A stretch of DNA of 10,812 bases from Pseudomonadota bacterium (GTDB lineage: Bacteria > Desulfobacterota > Anaeroferrophillalia > Anaeroferrophillales > Tharpellaceae): contig WFRT01000008.1 of NCBI GenBank assembly GCA_015486445.1, forward strand, positions 1 to 10,812, written 5' to 3'. Below the pieces are notes generated by a model that was not told the DNA's origin, did not search any database, and saw only the letters and a program-made list of their open reading frames with translations. Every line of letters starts with the position of its first letter. The first letter of the stretch is position 1. Position numbers and translations under genes: made by a program. Shown piece by piece: positions 1-5,182 of the stretch.

Positions 1-416
1 ACCCGCTGCTGGGTCGACCAGGCCCCGGCCCGCTCGATCTCCGCCGCGAGCCGGTCGAGATCGGCCAGGTTGGCCGGGCTCGGCGCCTGCGCCACTTTGC
101 GGCCGGCGGCATGGTAGGCGGAAAGTAGCTTCAAGACCTCGCCCAGGCCGCCGAGCACAACCTCGTAGACCGGGCCCGGCAAAGACCCGGGAATCTCCTG
201 TTCCAGCAGGCCGATCCGCGTCTCCGGAGCCCGGACAATCCGGCCGCTATCCGGTTCGAAACGCCCGGCTATCAGTTTCAGCAGGGTCGATTTGCCGGTC
301 CCGTTGCGCCCCAACAGGCCGATTTTTTCACCCGCTTCGATCTCCAGGTTGAGCTTTTCCAGCAGGGGGTCACCCCCGAAACTCAAAGTAATGTCCTGAA
401 GAGATACCAGCGCCAT
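1..416 (-). CDS. ABC-F family ATPase, N-terminal part (Uup-like); runs off the left edge
   Basis: About 138 codons are visible, read from an ATG at 416; the rest lies beyond the left edge. The N-terminus starts MALVSLQDITLSFGG, followed by a Walker A motif GRNGTGKST at residues 36-44 and a Q-loop-like LLEQE near residue 73. This is the first nucleotide-binding domain of an ABC-F protein. These are soluble duplicated ATPases without membrane domains that act on the ribosome (Uup, EttA and antibiotic-protection relatives) rather than in transport. The reading frame is unbroken. After the Q-loop, residues about 95-138 begin a helical insertion of the kind seen in the ABC-F arm region. A purine-rich AAGGGG lies 12 nt before the ATG, a slightly long spacing. 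It follows the aminotransferase gene on the same strand after a 129-base gap with a possible terminator. Uup is the best guess within ABC-F, but the signature motif, second domain and C-terminal extension are not visible. Confidence 0.85.
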   Translation of the reverse strand, partial: MALVSLQDITLSFGGDPLLEKLNLEIEAGEKIGLLGRNGTGKSTLLKLIAGRFEPDSGRIVRAPETRIGLLEQEIPGSLPGPVYEVVLGGLGEVLKLLSAYHAAGRKVAQAPSPANLADLDRLAAEIERAGAWSTQQR

Positions 417-440
417 GAAAAAAATTTACCCCTTACAGCA

Positions 441-476
441 AGAAACCCCAGCGATCTGACAACCGGTGGGGCTTCT
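441..476 (-). terminator. candidate weak terminator hairpin between the aminotransferase and ABC-F genes
   Basis: Arms at 441-450 and 467-476 pair over 10 bp with one G:U wobble on the minus strand, around a 16-base loop. The minus-strand 3' side continues TTTCTTGC, a poor U-tract, so termination is likely partial. A second small hairpin (GCCGG-ATC-CCGGC, 488-500) lies closer to the aminotransferase stop. Together they suggest partial separation of the hemB-hisC-aminotransferase transcript from the ABC-F gene. Confidence 0.4.
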
Positions 477-537
477 TTACACTCAAGGCCGGATCCCGGC
501 GAAACCTGAAATCAAGGAACCCGTAAAAAGTCAAAAG

Positions 538-550
538 GTAACTATTCAGC
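538..550 (+). repeat. solo copy of the miniature element's 13-bp terminal repeat
   Basis: GTAACTATTCAGC here is identical, base for base, to the left terminal repeat of the element at 3827-4064. No partner end or element body is visible nearby. The aminotransferase stop codon (546-548) lies inside it, so the last bases of that reading frame are shared with the repeat. It is probably a relic of an excised or deleted element, or a member of a dispersed repeat family. Confidence 0.6.
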
Positions 551-1730
551 GACAGAATTTTTTGCCGACCTCTTTAAAAATCGGCAGTGAACGTTCGATC
601 GTGGCATCATCGACGCAGTAGGCCAGGCGAAAGTAGCCGGGGCCTGCGAAACCGCTGCCGGGAACCGCGAGAATCCTGAATTTCTGGAGTTCGCGAACAA
701 ACTCAACATCGTCGGGCAGCGGGCTTTTGGGAAAGAAATAAAAGGCTCCCCGGGGCTTGATGACCTCGAAACCGGCCTCTACCAGCCCCTGGTAAAGGAG
801 ATCACGCTTCCTCTGGTAGATAGAAACATCGACACACTCCCCCTGGAGCCGGGCCACCAGCCGCTGCATCAGCCCCGGGGCGTTGACAAAGCCCAGCACC
901 CGGTTGGCGAAAATGAACCCGTCGACCAGTTGGGCGAAATCGTCGGCCTCGGGGTGGAGGGCCAGGTAGCCGATGCGCTCGCCGGCCAGGGAAAGCTCCT
1001 TGGAGTAGGAGTTGGCGACAATGCTGTTGCGGTAGGCGGGAAAGATCGGCGGCACCTCGACCCCGTCGTAGACCAGCTTGCGGTAGGGTTCGTCGGAGAC
1101 CAGGTAGATGACCCGCTTGAACTGGCGTGATTTTTCTTCCAGCAGCCGGCCCAGGGCCTCAAGCTCGGCGGCGCTGAAAATCGTGCCGCTCGGGTTGTTG
1201 GGCGAATTGATAATCACGGCCGCGGTTTTCGGGGTGATCGCTCCGGCGATCATTTCGAGATCGAGGGAAAAATTTTCACCCGCAGGCACGCTCTTCAACA
1301 CCCCGCCATGATTGTCGGCGTAGAAATTGTATTCGACGAAATAGGGACTCGGGGCGACAATTTCGTCACCGGGATTCAAAATCGCCTTGAAAATCACATT
1401 GAGCGCCCCGCCGGCTCCGCAGGTCATGATGACACCATCGGGGTTGACCTTGATCTGCTGCTCGCCGGAGATGTATTCGGCCACGGCCCGGCGGGCCAGC
1501 GGCAGCCCGGCATTGGGCATGTAGCCATATTTCATCGGCAGCGGTTCCCGGATGATTTTAACCAGTTCCTCATCGACCGTGGCCGGGGCGGGAACATCGG
1601 GATTGCCGAGGGTAAAGTCACAGACCTGATCGGCTCCGAACTCGGCCTTCAAGGCCGCTCCCTCTTCAAACATTTTCCGGATCCAGGAGGAACGTTCCAT
1701 AAATTCCGCGATTTTCACTGCGATTGCCAT
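546..1730 (-). CDS. PLP-dependent class I aminotransferase (aspartate aminotransferase-like)
   Basis: 394 residues, the usual length for fold-type I aminotransferases. Visible motifs are NSPNNPSG (175-182), the PLP-contacting aspartate in VSDEPYR (D213), the Schiff-base lysine in NSYSKELSLAGERIGY (K244), R252 in the same block, and a C-terminal arginine in GYFRLAYC (R368) that should bind the substrate carboxylate. It would transfer an amino group between an amino acid, probably aspartate or another common donor, and a 2-oxo acid in the cytoplasm. The sequence alone does not fix the substrate, so aromatic, methionine or prephenate transamination remain possible. The ATG at 1730 has GGAGA upstream, within the end of hisC, and follows the hisC stop by 2 bases, so the two are probably translated in series. 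The stop codon falls within a 13-bp copy of a mobile-element end, so the last residues (CR) may have been reshaped by it. Confidence 0.9.
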   Translation of the reverse strand: MAIAVKIAEFMERSSWIRKMFEEGAALKAEFGADQVCDFTLGNPDVPAPATVDEELVKIIREPLPMKYGYMPNAGLPLARRAVAEYISGEQQIKVNPDGVIMTCGAGGALNVIFKAILNPGDEIVAPSPYFVEYNFYADNHGGVLKSVPAGENFSLDLEMIAGAITPKTAAVIINSPNNPSGTIFSAAELEALGRLLEEKSRQFKRVIYLVSDEPYRKLVYDGVEVPPIFPAYRNSIVANSYSKELSLAGERIGYLALHPEADDFAQLVDGFIFANRVLGFVNAPGLMQRLVARLQGECVDVSIYQRKRDLLYQGLVEAGFEVIKPRGAFYFFPKSPLPDDVEFVRELQKFRILAVPGSGFAGPGYFRLAYCVDDATIERSLPIFKEVGKKFCR

Positions 1731-1732
1731 AA

Positions 1733-2806
1733 CTATTCTCCGTTCATTATTGCATTGATCGTTTCCAGCAAGGCTTCCATCTCGGGCCGCAGGCCGACCG
1801 TGATCCGCAAACCGTGGGCCAGCAGCGGGTCGGCGAACCAGCGCACCAGGATGCCCCGGGCGGCCAGTTCTTGATAAAGCTCCCCGGCCCGGACCGGCGG
1901 CGGGGGGGTTGTGAAGATAAAATTGGTCTGCGAAGGCCTGACTTCAAACCCAAGTTTTTCCAGGCCGGCGGCGAGAAAGGCACGCTCCCGCCGAACCAGG
2001 TCGACAGTCCGGGCCAGATAAGCGGAATCCTTAAGTGCGGCCCGGGCCCCGGCCTGGGCCAGGCGGTCGAGATTGTAGCTGTCGCGCACCTTGTCCAGTT
2101 CCCGAACGAGCTTGGAAGAAGCGATTCCAAAACCAACCCGGAGCGCGGCCAGGCCGTAGGATTTTGACAGGGTCCGGGTGACAACCAGGTTGTCGAACTC
2201 CTTAACCAGCCCGAGGGCGTTGTGTTCGGCGAAATCGGCATAGGCCTCGTCGACCACGACAATCCCGGCAAACCCCGAGGCCAGCCGACGGATATAATCG
2301 AGCTCGAAAGCAAACCCAAGCGGGGCGTTGGGGCTGGTGAGAAAAAACAGCTTGATCCCGGAAAGTTCGGGCTGGTAAAGCTCTCCCCGATCGTTGAACA
2401 GCGGCAGGGCCCGACCTCGGGCTCCCCGGATCGCGGCCAGGACCGGGTAGAGTGAATAGGAGGGATGAAAATAGCCGATTGTCTCACCCTCGCTGACGAA
2501 GGTGTCGATGACAATCCGCAGGATCTCATCGGAACCGTTGCCGGCCATCACCCAGGCCGCTTCACAACCGAAAACCGCCGCGGCCGTCTCCCGCAGCTTC
2601 TGGCTTATGGGATCCGGATAGCGGCGCAACCCTTCCGAGTCGCCAAGTTCCGACCGAATCGCCGCGGCCACCGCCGGCGAGGGGGGCAGGGGACTTTCGT
2701 TGGTATTGAGCTTGACCACCCGGCTGCCCGGGGCCGGCTGGCGGCCGGGCTGGTAGCCGGCCATCTCCCGGATTCCCGGCCGGACCGCCTGCAATCCCCG
2801 GCTCAT
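1733..2806 (-). CDS. hisC: histidinol-phosphate aminotransferase
   Basis: 357 residues, typical of HisC, a cytoplasmic PLP enzyme that converts imidazole acetol phosphate and glutamate to histidinol phosphate and 2-oxoglutarate in histidine synthesis. It shows an N-terminal block VVKLNTNESPLPPSP (30-44), AGNGSDE (88-94), VVVDEAYADF (183-192, with D186), the PLP lysine in RTLSKSYGLA (K215), and arginines R223 and R334 for the phosphate and carboxylate groups. The usual SPNNPTG loop reads SPNAPLG (158-164), with alanine replacing the second asparagine. Beside tetrapyrrole genes one could suspect the HisC-like cobalamin enzyme CobD, but the N-terminal NTNESP block and the lysine region fit HisC better. 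Its ATG shares bases with the hemB TGA stop (ATGA overlap) and has no good Shine-Dalgarno of its own, which suggests translational coupling to hemB. No other his genes are in the window. Confidence 0.88.
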   Translation of the reverse strand: MSRGLQAVRPGIREMAGYQPGRQPAPGSRVVKLNTNESPLPPSPAVAAAIRSELGDSEGLRRYPDPISQKLRETAAAVFGCEAAWVMAGNGSDEILRIVIDTFVSEGETIGYFHPSYSLYPVLAAIRGARGRALPLFNDRGELYQPELSGIKLFFLTSPNAPLGFAFELDYIRRLASGFAGIVVVDEAYADFAEHNALGLVKEFDNLVVTRTLSKSYGLAALRVGFGIASSKLVRELDKVRDSYNLDRLAQAGARAALKDSAYLARTVDLVRRERAFLAAGLEKLGFEVRPSQTNFIFTTPPPPVRAGELYQELAARGILVRWFADPLLAHGLRITVGLRPEMEALLETINAIMNGE

Positions 2807-3774
2807 CCCAGAACGACCGCGGCTTCGCGGGCGAAATAGGTCAGAATCAGGTCGGCCCCGGCCCGCTTGATCGACAGCAGGGCTTCGAGCATCGCGGTCT
2901 CGCCGTCAATCCAGCCCTTTTCCGCGGCCGCCTTGAGCATCGCGAATTCACCGCTGACATTGTAGGCGGCCAGCGGATAGTCGAACTCGGTTTTCAGGGC
3001 GTGGAGAATGTCAAGATAAGGCAGGGCCGGTTTGACCATGATGATGTCGGCCCCCTCCTCGATATCCAGCGCCGCCTCGCGCAGGGCTTCACGGGCATTG
3101 GCCGGGTCCATCTGGTAGCTTTTGCGGTCGCCGAACTGGGGCGGCGACTCGGCCGCCTCGCGGAAGGGCCCGTAAAAAGCCGAGGCGTATTTGACCGAGT
3201 AGGCCATCAGGCTGACCTGGTCAAAGCCCTCCCGGTCCAGGGCTTCGCGGATGCAGCCGACACGGCCGTCCATCATGTCCGACGGGGCCACCATGTCGGC
3301 CCCGGCCGCGGCGTGGGAAACCGCTTCCCGGGCCAGCAGTTCGAGGGTCTTGTCGTTGTCGACCCGCCCCCCCTCGACCACCCCGCAGTGGCCATGCGAC
3401 GTGTATTCACAGAGGCAGACATCGGTAATCAGCAAAAGTCCCGGGACCTCGTTCTTCAACGCTCTCAGGGCCTGCTGGATAATACCGTGCTCATCGTAGG
3501 CACCCGAACCCAACTCATCCTTGGTCTCGGGAATGCCGAAAAGGATGACCGCGGGGATGCCCAGTTTTTTCAACTCCCCGGCCTCTTGCACCAGTTCGTC
3601 AACCGAAAGCTGGAAATTGCCCGGCATCGAGGTAATCGGCTTCCTCACCCCCGTCCCGGGGCAGACAAACAGCGGGGCGATAAAATCGTCAACCGACAGC
3701 GCGGTTTCTCGCACCATGCGCCGGATATTGGCATCGGCCCGCAGCCGCCGGGGCCGGTAAATCGGGAAATACAT
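2803..3774 (-). CDS. hemB: porphobilinogen synthase (5-aminolevulinate dehydratase)
   Basis: 323 residues from the ATG at 3774, the normal HemB length. It condenses two 5-aminolevulinates into porphobilinogen. The two active-site lysines are visible, in AYSVKYASAFYGPF (K195) and IIMVKPALPYLD (K248). The segment DVCLCEYTSHGHCG holds C120, C122 and C130, the triad of the zinc-dependent class, whereas magnesium-type enzymes have aspartate-rich residues here. A GTG-type extension of the frame ten codons upstream exists (3804), but the ATG at 3774 has a perfect AAGGAGG with 5-nt spacing and gives the family-standard start MYFPIYRPRRLR. It heads the hemB-hisC-aminotransferase operon and is divergent from ccsA-hemA-hemC-hemD. 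A miniature mobile element sits just upstream, starting 52 bases before the ATG, probably in the leader. Confidence 0.96.
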   Translation of the reverse strand: MYFPIYRPRRLRADANIRRMVRETALSVDDFIAPLFVCPGTGVRKPITSMPGNFQLSVDELVQEAGELKKLGIPAVILFGIPETKDELGSGAYDEHGIIQQALRALKNEVPGLLLITDVCLCEYTSHGHCGVVEGGRVDNDKTLELLAREAVSHAAAGADMVAPSDMMDGRVGCIREALDREGFDQVSLMAYSVKYASAFYGPFREAAESPPQFGDRKSYQMDPANAREALREAALDIEEGADIIMVKPALPYLDILHALKTEFDYPLAAYNVSGEFAMLKAAAEKGWIDGETAMLEALLSIKRAGADLILTYFAREAAVVLG

Positions 3775-3779
3775 TTTCC

Positions 3780-3786
3780 CCTCCTT
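3780..3786 (-). promoter_or_regulatory. strong ribosome binding site that sets the hemB start
   Basis: The minus strand reads AAGGAGG followed by GGAAA and ATG. This full-consensus Shine-Dalgarno, 5 nt before the ATG at 3774, argues for that start over the longer frame beginning at 3804. Confidence 0.85.
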
Positions 3787-3818
3787 GGCAATCGCCTGCC
3801 GCAACCCGCGTACAGGAA

Positions 3819-3826
3819 AAAAGTTC
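3819..3826. repeat. left target-site duplication of the miniature element
   Basis: AAAAGTTC directly abuts the left terminal repeat and is repeated exactly at 4065-4072, directly abutting the right terminal repeat. This is the footprint of a transposition event that staggers the target by 8 bp. Confidence 0.85.
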
Positions 3827-4064
3827 GTAACTATTCAGCCAACTACGGGGTCGGGCGCGGCTTTCCTTCGCTAGGCGTTAAGATTTCTGTTTTTCCAGCG
3901 CTCGCTCCGCCCGCATTGCAAAACTCGCTACGCTCAGACAGTTGCAATGCTTATGGGCTCCCGCTCGTTGGGAAAAACAACGAAATCTTTCCGAAATCGC
4001 TCAGAAAAACCACCCCCGCCCCCTCCTTCAAAGAGGGGGGGGATAAATTTAGCTGAATAGTTAC
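3827..4064. mobile_element. 238-bp non-autonomous miniature element (MITE) with IS66-like ends
   Basis: The element begins GTAACTATTCAGC (3827-3839) and ends with the exact reverse complement GCTGAATAGTTAC (4052-4064). It is flanked by a perfect 8-bp direct repeat AAAAGTTC. Ends starting GTAA together with 8-bp duplications are characteristic of the IS66 family, so a related transposase elsewhere in the genome probably moved it; the family assignment is inferred. It codes for no convincing protein. Inside are nested dyads: arms 3880-3896 with 3971-3989 (aagatttc and tgtttttcc blocks), inner perfect 9-bp arms GCATTGCAA (3913-3921) and TTGCAATGC (3942-3950), and a C/G hairpin CCCCCTC-N7-GAGGGGG (4019-4039). 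Transcribed on either strand, it would fold extensively. It lies between hemB and its likely promoter. Confidence 0.85.
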
Positions 4065-4072
4065 AAAAGTTC
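4065..4072. repeat. right target-site duplication of the miniature element
   Basis: AAAAGTTC follows the right terminal repeat without a gap and matches 3819-3826 exactly. Removing 3827-4072 restores the inferred pre-insertion sequence upstream of hemB. Confidence 0.85.
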
Positions 4073-4134
4073 TTGAATCACACCCGGGAGACAACTTCGC
4101 GGGCCTCGACCGACAAACTACAGGTCGAACTTTT

Positions 4135-4164
4135 TTCATATCATTTCACAAAATGAAAGTGCAA
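4135..4164 (-). promoter_or_regulatory. candidate hemB operon promoter (extended -10)
   Basis: On the minus strand, TTGCAC (4164-4159) is followed after 18 nt by TATGAA (4140-4135), preceded by TGA to give an extended -10 TGATATGAA. The -35 is poor (3 of 6 consensus bases) and the -10 moderate. The spacer holds a small dyad TTTCA-N5-TGAAA (4144-4158). Start of transcription would be near 4128. The leader to hemB would have been about 108 nt before the insertion and about 354 nt now. Moderate to low confidence: it is the best match in the gap. Confidence 0.4.
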
Positions 4165-4178
4165 TCTTTTTTTGCCCG

Positions 4179-4195
4179 GGCCCGGCCTACGGGCC
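4179..4195. promoter_or_regulatory. GC-rich dyad between the divergent hem promoters
   Basis: GGCCCG-GCCTA-CGGGCC forms a perfect 6-bp inverted repeat with a 5-bp centre. It lies between the -35 regions of the hemB and ccsA promoter candidates, a natural place for a shared operator. A palindrome GCCCGGGC (4174-4181) overlaps its left arm. No regulator family is recognised from the sequence. Confidence 0.3.
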
Positions 4196-4205
4196 GCAAT
4201 AGCGG

Positions 4206-4234
4206 TTGACACCGGTTCCCCGTACCATTATAAA
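4206..4234 (+). promoter_or_regulatory. sigma-70-type promoter of the ccsA-hemA-hemC-hemD operon
   Basis: A perfect TTGACA (4206-4211), a 17-bp spacer and TATAAA (4229-4234) match the housekeeping consensus closely. Transcription should start near 4241, giving a leader of about 80 nt to the ccsA ATG. The palindromic hexamer ACCGGT occurs at 4211-4216, directly after the -35, and again at 4235-4240, directly after the -10. The pair could be an operator. Confidence 0.75.
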
Positions 4235-4319
4235 ACCGGTGGGGTATTATCCACTCCGACAATCCCCGGAGAAAGTCCTTTGCAAACTTCAACCTGACCC
4301 TGGAAAACCAAGCCAGCGT

Positions 4320-5147
4320 ATGGAATCTCTCTATTCTGCCCTGCTGCTCGGGGCCCTGCTTTTCTACCTGCTGAGCATGGCCGCGGGATTCATCTACCTG
4401 TTCCGTTCCCCGGGCAAAGCCTTGGGCTTCAGCACCCGGACCATCACCATAGGAGCCCTGCTGCATGTCGTGGCGTTCTTCCTGCGCTGCCTGGAAACCG
4501 GAACCCTGGCGGTCACCAACCTGCACGAGTCGCTCTCGTTCTTCGCCCTGCTCCTGGCCCTGGCCTTCATTGTCGTCAACCGCCGCAAACCGGCCGCCCT
4601 GCTCGGGGTCTTCACCGCCCCGCTCCTGATCCTCTTCACCCTGGCGGCCCTGCTCTCCTCGAAAACCATCACCCCGGAGCCGCCGATCCTGAAAAGCTTC
4701 TGGCTCCCGGTCCACGTCCTTTTCAGTTTCGCCGGCAACGCTTTCCTGGCCCTGGGCTGCGGAGCCGCGGTCCTTTACCTGATCCAGGAACACCTGCTCA
4801 AGAAAAAGAAGCTCAAGGGAATCTTCCGCAAGCTGCCGGCCCTGGAAAAAATCGACGAGCTCAACTATCTCTGCCTGCGTTTAGGTTTTCCCCTGCTGAC
4901 GTTAGGCATCATCAGCGGTTCGGTCTGGGCCTCGTATGCCTGGGGCTCGAACTGGAACTGGGACCCCAAGGAAACCTGGTCATTGATCACCTGGCTGCTT
5001 TTCGCCGCCCTGCTCCACGGCCGCATGAACTCCGGCTGGCGCGGCCGGCGGGCCTCGCTGCTGACCATTATCGGCTTTTTCGCCATCATGTTCACCTTCC
5101 TGGGCGTCAATCTTTTCTTAAGCGGCCTGCACGGCTACGTTCACTAG
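4320..5147 (+). CDS. ccsA: cytochrome c assembly protein CcsA/ResC family (HemX-like)
   Basis: 275 residues from the ATG at 4320, hydrophobic throughout, with about eight predicted membrane segments (near 5-27, 43-58, 68-87, 93-113, 131-156, 187-206, 218-236 and 246-270). The diagnostic tryptophan-rich WWD motif is WGSNWNWDPKETWSLITW (208-225). Candidate heme-ligand histidines flank it: H132 in LPVHVLFSFAG and H271 in GLHGYVH. In System II cytochrome c biogenesis this family, with ResB/Ccs1, exports heme and attaches it to CXXCH motifs of apocytochromes outside the inner membrane. No resB partner is in view. A longer frame starts at a TTG at 4206, but that TTG is the promoter -35, so the ATG is preferred; its Shine-Dalgarno is weak. 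As the first gene before hemA it could alternatively be called HemX, a hemA-linked relative; the full WWD motif favours heme handling. Confidence 0.88.
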   Translation: MESLYSALLLGALLFYLLSMAAGFIYLFRSPGKALGFSTRTITIGALLHVVAFFLRCLETGTLAVTNLHESLSFFALLLALAFIVVNRRKPAALLGVFTAPLLILFTLAALLSSKTITPEPPILKSFWLPVHVLFSFAGNAFLALGCGAAVLYLIQEHLLKKKKLKGIFRKLPALEKIDELNYLCLRLGFPLLTLGIISGSVWASYAWGSNWNWDPKETWSLITWLLFAALLHGRMNSGWRGRRASLLTIIGFFAIMFTFLGVNLFLSGLHGYVH

Positions 5148-5182
5148 CAAGCCCTTAACCCTAGCAGGTCGCGCCTCCGATT

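Noticed and set aside
461..471. 11-bp AACCGGTGGGG shared with 4234-4244
   Set aside because: An 11-bp match between two places in a 10.8-kb GC-rich window is expected by chance, and the flanks do not agree.
3001..4056. Long plus-strand open frame (351 codons) over hemB and the miniature element
   Set aside because: It is antisense to hemB, whose family identity is unambiguous, and shows no recognisable domain. GC-rich sequence opens such frames routinely.
4106..4136. Hairpin TCGACC-N11-GGTCGA followed by six Ts on the plus strand
   Set aside because: A 6-bp stem with a long loop is weak, and no plus-strand gene lies upstream to be terminated. It may only overlap the hemB transcription start.
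4206..4319. N-terminal extension of CcsA from a TTG at 4206
   Set aside because: The TTG is the -35 hexamer of the operon promoter, and the extra residues are polar and unlike the family; the ATG at 4320 begins the first membrane helix properly.
4146..4793. Minus-strand open frame (215 codons), very rich in Gln, Glu and Gly, opposite ccsA
   Set aside because: The composition is that expected from reading hydrophobic codons on the opposite strand; it overlaps the ccsA WWD-family protein and has no promoter or ribosome site of its own.
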